A stretch of DNA of 64,000 nucleotides from Aradus depressus. Lineage: Eukaryota; Arthropoda; Insecta; Hemiptera; Aradidae. Position numbers and translations under genes: made by a program. The stretch covers positions 10,540,001 through 10,604,000 of the forward strand of contig OY759214.1 in NCBI GenBank assembly GCA_963662175.1, written 5' to 3'. The notes below the pieces were generated by a model. That model was not told the origin of the DNA and did no database searches. It was given only the letters and a program-made list of their open reading frames with translations. Position 1 is the stretch's first letter. Each line of letters begins with the position of its first letter. Shown one piece after another: positions 34,946 to 45,290 of the stretch.

Positions 34946-35732
34946 GAGGGCGCCGGTAGCTCAGAAGTAGCGTGTTAGCCTACGGTTACTATGGATGCGA
35001 GTTCTGACGAAAATGTGTTCTAACGAGTTCTGACGAATTCGTCCGAACAAACAAACGTCTGTTTTCCAATGAGAGTGTTTACACTGGCAGCGAACGCGTC
35101 TGAACATGCACGACGTCATCAGAACCAGCTGAGTGTTCAAACAAATTTGATTTTTTCGTGCGACCTGCGTCTGTTTTGGGTGTTTTCGTGGGTTGAATTT
35201 TGAGTGATTTCGTTATAATTGTGGGACCAACCGGAAAAGTTTTTCGAGTATTTCCCAATTTTGCCGAAAAATATCTCTGTTATGATAATTTTTGTCTCAT
35301 ATCCCACAAACACCTGTTCCCGTACACAAGACATCAATTTATCGTTATCCATGGTGAAATAAACAAATCACTCAAAATTCAATGCACGAAAACACCCAAA
35401 ACAGATGCAGGTCGCACGAAAAAATCAAACTTGTTTGAACGCTCAACTGGTTCTGACGACGTCGTGCAAGTTCTGACGCGTTCGTCGCTGCCAGTGTAAA
35501 CACTCTCATTGGAAAATAGGCGTTTGTTTGTTCGGACGAATTCGTCAGAACACATTTTCGTCAGAACTCGCATTCATAGTAACCGTAGGCTTAGTCAGGA
35601 TTGCGGGTTAAACACGCCTACCCTAGATGAATAAACCTAGATAGGCAAAATTTAGGACTCTCAATGTAGAGTTGGACTCATGTCCACCAGAGCAACGAAA
35701 CAAAAGCCCGGGCATGAGTTATAATAACTAAG
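34946..35732 (+). mobile_element. SINE split by a MITE
   Basis: Left piece 34946-34977 (GAGGGCGCCGGTAGCTCAGA to GTGTTA) and right piece 35594-35732 (CCTACCCTAGATGAATAAAC to GCCCGGGCATGAGTTATAAT). The MITE at 34978-35590 sits between them. The core is largely missing. Confidence 0.85.
34978..35590. mobile_element. Long-TIR MITE (613 bp) with TTA target duplication
   Basis: Almost the whole element is an inverted repeat. Both arms start GCCTACGGTTACTAT(G)NATG and continue GAGTTCTGACGAAAATGTG, then GAACAAACAAACG, with arms of roughly 230 bp around a centre at about 35215-35365. TTA flanks both ends (34975-34977 and 35591-35593). A 3-bp TTA duplication is typical of PIF/Harbinger elements, so I infer a non-autonomous member of that superfamily. 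ORFs on both strands (35137-35573) are by-products of the palindrome. Confidence 0.85.
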
Positions 35733-35815
35733 TCACACAGATACATTTTTCCGAAATATGACTTTCGATGACAGTTCCTAACTAGCCCCTACTGACTAAA
35801 ATTAATTTTATTTCA
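35733..35815. other. Short linker
   Basis: Looks like the continuation of a decayed repeat (TTTCCGAAATATGACTTTCG); no gene. Confidence 0.4.
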
Positions 35816-36190
35816 AACCTTGTCTGGGCATCCTCCCTTCTCTTTTATAATCAACCATCATAGTATTATGCTCTGTTGATTTCTATTAATCTATTTATTT
35901 TTTCTCTTATTTATATAGATTTTTTTTCTTTTTTACATATTCTCTTTTATTTATATAGATACTTTTATTTATTTATTTGTCTTCATAATTAAGCTGTTAA
36001 TGTTTTTTCATTTAATCTTTTGTTTATCTATATTTATAATTGTCCAGTTTTTCTCCAATGTAGCACTAATTTATTTATTTCTTTGTACGTCATACTGATA
36101 CTATATTTCATTGTTCCTGTTCTTTACTCTGTATGTATTTATTTCTAGGGGATCTCGGTCCCAGAATAATAAAATTTCTTTTAATTTCAT
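35816..36190 (+). repeat. Retroelement 3' UTR-like repeat, copy 1
   Basis: Runs from AACCTTGTCTGGGCATCCTC, through T-rich sequence, to a small hairpin GGGGATCTCGGTCCC and AGAATAATAAAATTTC, like a polyadenylated LINE 3' end. The same family occurs inverted at 37240-38153. No coding part is attached. Confidence 0.6.
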
Positions 36191-36641
36191 GTCAGCCAGA
36201 TAAAGAGTGATTTTCAGGTTGAAACTACCTCAAAACGAGGCCTCAATAACCTGACTCAATAACCGTAGAGGCTGAGCTTACAGATGACACACACGGTCGG
36301 TCATCTCTGATAACCATTCCATTGTTTTTCATTCTATTGTTACGAGCGTCATTGTTACGAGCATCATTGGGCCTTCCGCATTTTTTTAATTTTTTTAGAG
36401 GGGGCTTTGGACTTAGTTTGACAAACAACTCCCATTATCAAATATATATATATTGTGACAGACTCCCAACTTGTGATTCTATGGTGAGTGACTCTTGGTT
36501 TACTATTTTCCAATTGTACTCGCTTAATGACCCGGCCAATCCAAAACAAAACTTGTTAAACGTGAAATGCGAGGAGAAAACACACAACTCTCTTTATATA
36601 AGTAATGAAGATACTATTTGTATTATATCTAATAATAATAG
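36191..36641. other. No supported gene
   Basis: Short ORFs on both strands without domains. A small tandem (TTGTTACGAGCGTCA then TTGTTACGAGCATCA) is near 36336-36366. Confidence 0.4.
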
Positions 36642-36972
36642 GGGGCGCCGTTAGCTCAGTGGTATGCGTGCTTGCCTTCTGACCTCAAGAACGTGGGTTC
36701 GAAACCCGAGTAAGGCCCTTAGTTTATTTTATCTGGGAGGTAAAATAAACTTAAGCACGCCGTCCTTCGGCTGGGACGTTAGGCGATGGTCCCGAGTCTG
36801 TATGATGTCAGGTACTCATTCTAGGTGAATAAAAATTTAGGGTAGGCAAAATTTAGGATTCCCACAGTAGAGTCGGGCTCATGTCCACCAGAGTGACGAA
36901 AGAGCGCTCTGGTAGTAGGCGATATGACCTCGTAGTTAAAGCCTGGGCATGAGTCATAAAACCTAACCTATA
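36642..36972 (+). mobile_element. SINE, full length, (CCTAA) tail
   Basis: Plus-strand SINE: GGGGCGCCGTTAGCTCAGTG (A box), GGGTTCGAAACCC (B box), core CGTCCTTCGGCTGGGACGTT, tail module GCGCTCTGGTAGTAGGCGAT, ending CATAAAACCTAACCTA. Confidence 0.93.
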
Positions 36973-37239
36973 AGTAATAAAAATCACTCTAATCCAAAAG
37001 AAACAACATTACTTCCATTTTAATAAGGAATTCACAACCAAATTCTAGAAAGATGGATCAAATAAATCATGAAAGAAATTACTGAAATATTTCCCACTTA
37101 TTTTGCATTCTTTGCGGCGCTAATTTTTATAATAGCGTAACTTTTTATATTATTATATTTAATTATAGTAATTAATATATAATAATAATAATAGTATTAA
37201 TTTGTTCAGTTTATATCTTGTAGAAAGTAAGGTAATGAG
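36973..37239. other. AT-rich, no gene
   Basis: AT-rich sequence with TAATAATAATA runs. No feature. Confidence 0.4.
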
Positions 37240-37417
37240 TATGTAATGAAATGAAATGAAAATACATTTTATTCTGGGACCGAGGTCCCCTAAAAATAAA
37301 TGCATACAGAGTCAAAAATAAAAGGAAATAATTAAATAAAGTATTTATACGATGTACAAAACAATAAATACAAAAATAAATAAATTAGTGCTACAGTGGA
37401 GAAAAACTAGACAATAA

Positions 37418-37628
37418 GGTTAGGTTTTATGACTCATGCCCGGGCTTTAACTACGAGGTCATATCGCCTATTACCAGAGCGCTCTTTCGTCACTCTGGTG
37501 GACATGAGCCCGACTCTACTGTGGGAGTCCTAAATTTTGCCAACCCTAAATTTTTATTCATCTAGGGTAGGGGTCTTTAACGAGTACCTGACATCGTACA
37601 GGCTCGGGACCATCGCTTAACGTCCCAT
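37418..37628 (-). mobile_element. SINE, truncated, TTAGG-type tail
   Basis: Starts GGTTAGGTTTTATGACTCAT and stops at CTTAACGTCCCAT, so the tRNA-like head and half of the core are missing (5' truncation of the SINE). Confidence 0.88.
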
Positions 37629-37646
37629 ATATTATATTATATTGAA

Positions 37647-37995
37647 GGTTAGGTTAGGTTAGGTTTTATGACATGCCCGGGCTTTAACTACGAGGTCATA
37701 TCGCCTACTACCAGAGCGATCTTTCGTCACTCTGGTGGACATGAGCCCGGCTCTACTGTGGGAGTCCTAAATTTTGCCTACCCTAAATTTTTATTCACCT
37801 AGGGCAGGGGTCTTTAACGAGGACCTGACATCGTACAGGCTCGGGACCATCGCTTAACGTCCCATCCGAAGGACGGCGTACTTAAGTTTATTTTACCTCC
37901 CAGTTAAAATAAACTAAGGGCCTCGGTTGGGTTTCGAACCCACGTTCATGAGCTCAGAAGCGAAGCACGCATACCACTGAGCTACCGGCGCCCTC
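37647..37995 (-). mobile_element. SINE, full length, (TTAGG)3 tail
   Basis: Starts GGTTAGGTTAGGTTAGG and ends with the head complement GAGCTACCGGCGCCCTC. All modules are present. The TTAGG-type run is the longest in the window. Confidence 0.93.
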
Positions 37996-38347
37996 AAAAA
38001 AGAAGAAAATATAAAAAGAAGAATGTATATAATAAAGAATCTATAAGATATGAAGAAAATAAAATAAATTAATAAAAATTAACGGAGCGTAATAGATTGA
38101 TGGTTAGGTACCTATAAAAGGGGAAGAAGAATGCCCAGACAAGGATTGATATAAAGTGTGAAGAGAAAGAAGAAGAGAAAGAAGAAGAAAAAAAATAATA
38201 ATAATAAAATAAAATAAATAAATGAAAGATAAAAATATATAAATATGTAAAATAAGTGTAATATTTATTATGATAGAATTTAGTAAATATGGGAGGGATG
38301 AAGAGGTAATGTATGAGTAATAATTACTCACATACTTAATAATTACT

Positions 38348-38448
38348 TAATAAATGAATAAAACAAACTTATTTTTGAAATATTGTCTATTCCACTAAAG
38401 ATGGAATAGACAATATTTCAAAAATAAGTTTGTTTTATTCATTTATTA
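38348..38448. repeat. Perfect 47-bp inverted repeat, 7-nt loop
   Basis: 38348-38394 and 38402-38448 are exact reverse complements (arm contains GAATAAAACAAACTTATTTT and ATATTGTCTATTCCA). The loop is CTAAAGA. A related ATATTGTCTATTTCAC occurs in the foldback at 47768-48174. Confidence 0.95.
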
Positions 38449-39311
38449 CAAGTTTCCACAATATGTCCGCGTTCCTCAACTTAGAAGTAATTACTTAATA
38501 ATTAATAATTAATTGCGTAATAATTACTCACTTACTTAATTACAATTATTGTATGTGTAATGTAATTTTGTTTAGGATAAAGATGGCCGACCAAGCTTGG
38601 GGACGCTGTCTACAGTATTGTTATGATCGTTCACCAAGATTGATGTGTTTTAGAAGTTTTGTTTAAGCAAGATGGTTGTAAGAGGTTGTTGAAAATAAAT
38701 TAAAATGTGAAATTTACAGTATTGTTTTATTTTAATTTTATTGATAAATATTATAGGCGCCCGAATAGAAGAAAGTACATATACGGCTCGGTGCACTTGG
38801 ATCTTATGTGAAAGGAAGGGACGATAAAAAAAAAGAAGCTTTGAGTAAAGGGATAAGAGCACTGGGCACTTAGGTCCCTTGGCGCAAGCCATTACAACTT
38901 TTATGACCCCACTATATTTATAGCGCCCCGCGTCCCACTGTAAATATCAGTAGGTATGCATACATCAGTATAAGAAAATAGAGTCAGTAAAAAATATCTA
39001 ATAAGCAGTAGACGCAAAGATTTCTGTAAGAACAACACGCCGACAGAACGGTGCACCTTTTCCACAGATTACTACTCGTACAATTTAATAATTAAATAAA
39101 TCAAATATACCATAATCGTTTCTGAATTAAAGCGCTCACAAATATCCAATCATATACACACAGATATATATCATCGCGGAAATGATCAAAAAATGTCCAA
39201 GAGACCTTGAAATCTGAAAATCCGTTGAAAATTCGATTTTAGGTTTTGACACGAATATATAAAATGAAAAAATAAGGAATATATATCATCAAAAATGTAT
39301 AAAAAGTTTAT
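38449..39311. other. No supported gene
   Basis: AT-rich flank, then mixed sequence with no domain. 39120-39250 resembles the old repeat at 13260-13390 (ATCATCGCGGAAATGATCAA). Confidence 0.4.
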
Positions 39312-39449
39312 GAGGGCGCCGGTAGCTCAGCGGTAGAGTGCTTACTGAGCTCAAGATCTATTGATTTGGGAAGAGCATGCCGTCCTTCGGATGAGACGTT
39401 AAGCGATGGTCCCCCGATCCTTTACGATGTCCGGTACTCGTTAAAGACA
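39312..39449 (+). mobile_element. SINE, 3' truncated
   Basis: GAGGGCGCCGGTAGCTCAGC head, then a shortened B-box region, core CCGTCCTTCGGATGAGACGT and GGTACTCGTTAAAGAC. The tail module is missing. Confidence 0.85.
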
Positions 39450-39925
39450 TTTCATGCTGAGTCAAAGCGAAGTCGTTCGGCCAAAATAAATTTTATAACC
39501 AAAGTGACTGAATATTAGCCCAGTCTGTGGAGTGAAGAAAAATTGAGTTTATTTGAATTATAAACGCTGATTGAGAAGGAGGATATTTTTCATTTATTTT
39601 GAAGAATAAATAATAAAATAAGGGTAGGAGGGGAGAAGGGCAGGGTAGTAAGTAAGTGGAGGACACATAATTAAGTTTAAAGAGAGAGAGAGCGCTTCTT
39701 GACTAATTGGCAGCCAACTTGCCTTTGTTACTTCCCCAGGTTAACTCGATTCCACTCCCCTCTCTACCTGCCACCTCTGTCTTCTCACAAAACCTCTCTC
39801 TATCCCTCCCTCTCTCTCCGTCACTCCTCTTGTGAGATTTGTATTACCTCCTCAGCACGAATTAATCAATCAAGTTTCCGCTCTCCCTCCAATGCCAATC
39901 GATTATTCGGATTAAAACGCAATAT
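39450..39925. other. No supported gene
   Basis: Includes a pyrimidine-rich tract (39740-39830) and a GA-rich tract (39680-39695). The ORF at 39699-39929 is compositional. Confidence 0.4.
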
Positions 39926-40395
39926 TTGACTTATATAGTGGCTTCTGAATTCGCATACTATATTTTGTATCGATACATTCATTACATCGGCAGTATCTCT
40001 CTCCCTCTCCGTCTCTCCTCTTGTGAGGTTTGTATTACTTCCCCAGCAAGAATTAGTCAATTAAGTTTCCGCTCTCCCTCCAAAGCCATCGACAGTTTTG
40101 TTTAAAAATCAATAGTTGGCCTACATTAAGGGTTCTCAGTCCTCACAAAAAATTGTACATTGGGGCTCATTGAGTTGAGCCCCCCCCCCCCCCCCCCCCC
40201 CCCTCCGATACCCTCCACCCTTCGGCTGATTCCGCTGAAAAGTAATAGGTGTCCTCCTTAGAGGGTTTTGGATATACATAAAAAAGTCGATGTATTCATT
40301 CTGTTGGAAGTTGTTCACAGAGAGATTTTTTGGAATTAAGAGTTCTAAAAACATGAAATTCCGTTGACGAATTTGTGACCGATCACACACAATGA
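39926..40395 (+). repeat. Modular TACTTCCCCAGC-type repeat, rearranged, with poly-C
   Basis: CGATACATTCATTACATCGG, then TACTTCCCCAGCAAGAATTA (5' terminus, 40036-40055), GCTCTCCCTCC, a pure C-run at about 40181-40203, CCGCTGAAAAGTAATAGGTG and GAAATTCCGTTGACGAAT. Parts are out of the usual order, indicating nested or tandem insertion. Confidence 0.65.
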
Positions 40396-40396
40396 T

Positions 40397-40664
40397 GAGT
40401 GCGCCGGTAGCTCAGTGGTATGCGTGCTTGCTTAATGAGCTCAAATTCGCGTATTCAAAACCAGGCCGAGGTCCGTAGTTTATTTTATATTAGAAGTGAA
40501 ACAAAAAACTTAAGCACGCCGTCCATCGGATGGGACGTTGAGCGATGGTCCCGTTAAGGACTCCCATAGTAGAGTCGGGCTCCATTCGAGTGACGAAAGA
40601 GCGCTCTGGTAGTAGTCGATATGACCTTGTAGTTAAAGCCCGGGTATGAGTCATAATAACTAAC
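40397..40664 (+). mobile_element. SINE, internally shortened
   Basis: Head GCGCCGGTAGCTCAGTGGTA, core CGCCGTCCATCGGATGGGAC, tail module GCGCTCTGGTAGTAGTCGAT, ending TCATAATAACTAAC. Confidence 0.9.
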
Positions 40665-40900
40665 AATTATTCAATTCCCGATTTCATGGGAAAGTAATCG
40701 GTGTTGCTCTCATTATGGGGTTATGGATACACTTATAAAATTTTATGTCGATACATCCATCCTATCGGGAGTTTTTGTCTTTTTTAGAATTAGGAGGTCG
40801 GGAAAACATGAAATACTTGTTTGAATGTTTTGAAAAGTCAAAACTGAATTTCTAACCAATTACATAACTGCCCCTATACATCGTATAGATCTAGGGTAGC
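40665..40900 (+). repeat. Modular TACTTCCCCAGC-type repeat, 3' part
   Basis: Contains GGGAAAGTAATCGGTGTTGC, CGATACATCCATCCTATCGG and a GGAAAACATGAAAT block, then the 3' region TTACATAACTGCCCCTATAC with GTATAGATCTAGGGTAGC. It follows the SINE, so the SINE probably inserted in this repeat. Confidence 0.6.
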
Positions 40901-41309
40901 TCTAGCTAGGTGTTGGGCATATAAGATAAATTTCAGTATCGATACATATCAATACTTGCCTTCCGATACCAGAATCGATACCTAATTCTCTTCTGATGGA
41001 ATTTGCGATACTGGTATTGATACTTTAGTAGTATCAAAGTATCCCTAGCCATACCTATGAAATCGAGAATAATAGAAGTTATGGAAGCGGAACAGACCTC
41101 ACATGGATACCATTCCACTTGAGTTAGTGTTCCGGGCTGATCCCTTCCGTCTTCGACCACAACACAGGTCCCCCGCTCCGTCCATATATTAAGAACAACG
41201 GAGTTTCATGGAATTGTGGCTAAGACATAAGGATAAACCTTCCCCGGAGTCGCTCGCTCTTTAATTTAACAAGAAATTGAATAAACTAAGCAAAACAAGT
41301 CGTCGGCGA
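40901..41309. other. No supported gene
   Basis: Contains an imperfect repeat of GATACTGGTATTGATAC type around 40935-41035. No domain in the ORF at 40933-41160. Confidence 0.35.
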
Positions 41310-41500
41310 AACACCGACAATGTACTTCCCCAGCACGATCAATCAACGATGTTTTCGTTCTTCCTCTACAACGAAGTGACAATTTCGGCTAAAAATAGTT
41401 GACTTACACAGAGACTTCTGAAACCTTATAGTAGGTACATTTCGTGTTGATACATTCTTTACATTGGCCGTTATTACAGTTTTTGTGTTAAGGCTTCAAC
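41310..41500 (+). repeat. Modular TACTTCCCCAGC-type repeat, 5' part
   Basis: GTCGGCGAAACACCGACAAT, then TACTTCCCCAGCACGATCAA, then CATTCTTTACATTGGCCGTT. Truncated after the first module. Confidence 0.75.
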
Positions 41501-41960
41501 CAAACCAGCCAAAAGTAAGACAAGGAGGGTGATTAGAAATACGCTTATAAAGCTCGTAGTATATTTTCTGAGTAATTAACAATAACAATATGATTAGAAT
41601 ATATTTTACACTAAAACCTACTTGCATTAAGTTTTCAAAATCTAATATGTTCGAATATTCGACAGGGAATGGTAATTTATTCTTATAATATACATACATT
41701 CTACATATATACAGGTAGTAATAATTCTTGGGTGTCAAGTCTTACGTTTAGAGAATATAATATAATATTCGATATCTAGAAAAACATTAAGAATTGTATT
41801 GAAAAGAGTTTGCAGTTGATTGAATAATTCTTTTTTAGTATGCTGCGAATAATTCTACTTAGTTCTAGTATTTTTCATTGCAATTATATTATACACAAAA
41901 AAAAAACCAATAAGACAATCATAGTAATAATCAATGTTCGGTATATTGACAGGGATAGAG
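41501..41960. other. AT-rich, no gene
   Basis: No feature supported. Confidence 0.4.
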
Positions 41961-42197
41961 ATAATTTAGTACATTAATCCACACTGGGGGATAATTTAGT
42001 GTATTAATTCACACTGGGGGATAACTTAGTGTATTAATTCACACTGGGGGATAATTTAGTGATTTAATTCACACTGGGGGATAATTTAGTGTATTAATTC
42101 ACACTGGGGGATAATTTAGTGCTTTAATTCACACTGGGGGATAATTGAGTGCATTAATTCACACTGGGGGGATAGTTTAGTGTATTAATTACACTGA
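41961..42197 (+). repeat. 30-bp minisatellite, ~8 copies
   Basis: Units of 30 bp (ATAATTTAGTGTATTAATTC plus ACACTGGGGG) at 41961, 41991, 42021, 42051, 42081, 42111 and 42141. A last imperfect unit has one extra G before it. Few substitutions between units. Confidence 0.97.
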
Positions 42198-42837
42198 GTA
42201 CATCACCGGTGATTCAACACATTTTTTTAATTTTTGAGATCAGGGGATCGTGAAATTCCGGTGAGAAATTGATAGGTATCGAATTTCTAATCAATTACAT
42301 AATTTCTCTACTTCGTATAGCTGAGGAAATAAAAATACAATTGCAGTAGGCCGATCAGTAAAGAGTTTTCTGCCCGAGATGGAGTAGCTAAACAAGAACG
42401 ATAAAACAAAAACAAACAAAAGTCAAGCCATGACGTCTTCCACAATAACGTAAATGTGTCTTATCTTAATAAATGCGACAAAGTAAACAAAATTATCTCA
42501 AGTCTTACTATTTTTATCTTCAGGCCAGCAATTTGAAAGTCTGTTACTTCAGAGATTTCTTCTATCTTTTTTCTCTATTTAAATTAACATACATATTTAT
42601 AATTTTGCAAAAATATTCTTTTAAACTGTGCTACCACTTTACCTTCCCGAGATAAAGACTAAATTTTAATACAATTTTCACAATGTGCACAGCGTATAAT
42701 ATAACTGGATTTGTGATTTGAAATTGCATTTCACTATTAAATAGTAGTTAAATTTTAACAAAAATAATAGTGAAATGCAATTGTTAAATTTTAACAAAAA
42801 TAATAAAAATAAACAATAAACTAAGTGAAAAATCATG
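42198..42837. other. Decayed repeat end and AT-rich DNA
   Basis: 42200-42325 is the 3' part of the modular repeat (GATTCAACACATTTTTTT, then ACTTCGTATAGCTGAGGAAA). The rest is AT-rich. A 19-bp AATAGTGAAATGCAATTGTT-like segment near 42725-42790 is duplicated in inverted and direct form. Confidence 0.45.
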
Positions 42838-43110
42838 ATGTATGTACTTCCCTAGAACGAATTAATCAATTAAATTTTCGCTCCCTCTCCAAAACTAGTA
42901 GACCGTTCGCGCTAATATTCAATAGTTAAATTACACAGGGGCTCCTAAATCCTCATACTAAATTTTTTGTCGATAAATTCATTACATCGGCAGTTAATAG
43001 GGTTTTTGAACTGAGCCCCCTCCTGAACCCTCCCTTCCCTTCAGCCAATATCGCTGAAATTTGACAGGTTATGTCCACATTGGGTTTTGACTTTAAATAT
43101 GAAATTTCAT
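42838..43110 (+). repeat. Modular TACTTCCCCAGC-type repeat, 5' half
   Basis: TGTACTTCCCTAGAACGAAT (5' terminus), GCTCCCTCTCC, CGATAAATTCATTACATCGG, CGCTGAAATTTGACAGG and TTGGGTTTTGACTTTAAATA. Confidence 0.75.
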
Positions 43111-43570
43111 CATTGGCAGATATTACAGTTTTTGTGTTAAGCCTCCCCCCACCCTTTGGTTGATTTGAATGAAAATCAGTGTCATCCTTCTACGTCAAAA
43201 TTACGACAGATATTAATTTTTCAGAAGAAGGGAAAGGGGGGATCAGGAGGGGAGGGTTAAAACAAAAACCCTTACAACTGCCCTTGTAATGAATATATCG
43301 ACACGAAATTTTATATTTAAGTTCAAAATCTCATAAGAACGGCCTAAATCAAGTTTCCAAATATCAGGGATATCGGCCGAAAGGAAGGGGGGATCAAAAC
43401 CTCAATAAATGCCAATGTAATGAATAAATATATCGACACACAGAGGATTCATATGTCCCAGAGATTTTTAGTCCAAACGAACGACTAGTTTCAGGGGAAG
43501 AACGAAAAATTAATAGATTCGTGTATTGCCGGTGTTTCACCGACGATATTTTTAATTTCAGTCTCAGAAA
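43111..43570. repeat. Modular repeat pieces in opposite orientation
   Basis: Minus-oriented modules (TGCCCTTGTAATGAATATAT then CGACACGAAATTTTATATTT) run to a 5'-end-like region near 43490-43520, followed by CCGGTGTTTCACCGACGA and a plus-oriented 3' fragment. It is a head-to-head arrangement of the same family. Confidence 0.55.
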
Positions 43571-43911
43571 TTATGAAATTCCAAAAAATTATTGACAAAT
43601 TATACAACTTCATTCCCTCTCCATGTTTGTGTAACAATGAAATAAACGTAATTATGCACGAGGAAGAGTAATAAAGAAAATATATAAACAATAATAAAAT
43701 ATAAAATTTCATATCTCTTGAAGCTAATCCCAGTAATGTTGGGTCGAGATTAGTGAAATGTAACGGGACAGTGGCTTAGGGCGGTAATCTTCAGGGTTCT
43801 GACGTCAGAGCAACAATAAGGTGGAGGATGAGGGAGTAGTTCTAAACTGTTATTTCCCAGGATCTGTTGTGACTGTTATTGTCATTTGGGGGTTGAATAA
43901 CAGTATGAAAA
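43571..43911. other. No supported gene
   Basis: Mixed sequence without a recognised domain or repeat. Confidence 0.4.
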
Positions 43912-44042
43912 AGTTATTGTGACTCATGCCCGGGCTTTAACTACGATCTCTCTCGTATAAGCCCGATTCTACATTGAGCGTCTTAAATTTTGCATGTTCA
44001 GCTTTATCAGGACGGCGTGATACTATGGCGTTCCCGCGACCT
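43912..44042 (-). mobile_element. SINE fragment
   Basis: Minus-strand tail module (AGTTATTGTGACTCATGCCC, GGGCTTTAACTACGA) joined to a remnant of the core (CAGGACGGCGTG). Strongly deleted. Confidence 0.7.
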
Positions 44043-44059
44043 GTTTCTAAATGAATGAT

Positions 44060-44425
44060 TCGAGAAGGAAAAATTATCTTTTGTTGATTGTCCTTTTTTT
44101 TTTTTTCTTATTTGAAAAATAGAGGTCGAAAAACATGAAATTCCGTTGAAAATTCCACATCGAATTTTTGACCGATTACATAAGTTCCCCTATACTTTGT
44201 ATAGCTGAGGAAGTAAAAATGTCTTTGGCTGTGTATCGACACGAAATTTTATAAGTGTATCAAGAACCCTATAAAGACGACACCTATTCATTTTCAGCCA
44301 TATCGGCCAAAAGGAAGGGGGGGATTAGGGGGGCTTAACATAAAATTCCGTTGAAAACATGAAATTTCTGACCGATTACATAACTTATCCTATACTTCGT
44401 ATAGTTGGGGAAGTAGAAAAAAAAA
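44060..44425 (+). repeat. Modular TACTTCCCCAGC-type repeat, two 3' ends
   Basis: Two 3' termini (ACTTTGTATAGCTGAGGAAG near 44200 and ACTTCGTATAGTTGGGGAAG near 44400) flank a reversed module (ACACGAAATTTTATAAGTGT, CATATCGGCCAAAAGGAAGG). It is another nested arrangement. Confidence 0.6.
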
Positions 44426-44830
44426 AGGAAGATAAATGAAAGGTCGAATAACGTCATCGAAAAGATATTTAAAAAAATGCATCATTGGCCATGAGGATTG
44501 GAAAAGGTCATTTCGATATATCGTACTGTTGGGATAGAAGTGCCGCATATGGAGCTGACTAGAGGCAAATAATGAAAGGATGAGCAGTGAATATAGCTCG
44601 GGCTTTGAAATGTCAACATAGTGAAATAGAGTAGTCCCATCTAACCAGAGCAGAGGTAATATAAGAGCTTTCTGTTATTAAAACGGATCTGGCCCATCAA
44701 TATGGCTGCAACGTCCAATCATGAGTGGTCTAGTCACATGGTTTCCTTCGATAACGATAGAGGTCTGATCATTGTCGGTTATCAACAAGATTACATACAA
44801 TGTAGATGTTGATTAGCGACTGTGGATTCT
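44426..44830. other. No supported gene
   Basis: Non-repetitive, mixed composition; no domain seen. GATTACATACAA at 44789-44800 is echoed at the far side of the next element. Confidence 0.4.
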
Positions 44831-45290
44831 AATTGTAGGAATATTGAGGGTCAGTCAAAGATGGAAAAAAAAAACACTATTCAGATGCCAACGTTTCAAT
44901 ATATTTTATATCATCATCAGGTGTCTTCTCCCCAACCCTGCTTATTCATAGTAAGTAATTTTAATGTTTACTCTTTATTATGTTCCACCTATTTGTCTAT
45001 TTCCATTATTAATGTTTATGTTTAGTAATGTAATCATATTTAATTTTAATGTTTAGTTATTATTCATAGTAAGTCAGTTTTAATGTTTAACTTGTTATAG
45101 TGTATTTTTAACGTTCAGTAATGTTTATCAACAAAATTTCTTTTTTTTTTTGTTTATTTTTGATTCTAATCTTGATTTCCCCCCCCATGTTTGTAGGCCC
45201 TGATGATGATATAAAATATATCGAAACGTTGGCATCTGAATAGTGTTTTTTTTTCTCCATCTTTGACTGACCCTCAATATTCCTACAATT
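44831..45290. mobile_element. Inverted pair of PLE-type terminal sequences
   Basis: Arms of about 91-93 bp at 44831-44921 and 45198-45290 are near-perfect inverted copies. Each arm reads, inward to outward, CCTGATGATGATATAAAATA, then GAAACGTTGGCATCTGAATA, then CATCTTTGACTGACCC. The CTGATGA, stem, GAAAC order is hammerhead-like, and motifs of this kind are found in Penelope-like elements. The centre of about 275 bp is AT-rich. The outer sequence ATTACATACAA occurs at 44790-44800 and again at about 45289-45299. Confidence 0.75.

Larger units (their letters stand above)
37240..38153 (-). repeat. Retroelement 3' UTR-like repeat, copy 2, carrying two SINEs
   Basis: Minus-strand counterpart of 35816-36190. 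On the plus strand it starts GAAATGAAATGAAAATACAT, then TTCTGGGACCGAGGTCCCC, and ends GAATGCCCAGACAAGGATTG. Two SINEs (37418-37628 and 37647-37995) are inserted in it in the same orientation. Confidence 0.6.

Noticed and set aside
35137..35573. Overlapping ORFs on both strands at the MITE
   Set aside because: Symmetric by-products of its long inverted repeat.
41961..42197. CRISPR-like array
   Set aside because: Contiguous identical units, no spacers; minisatellite.
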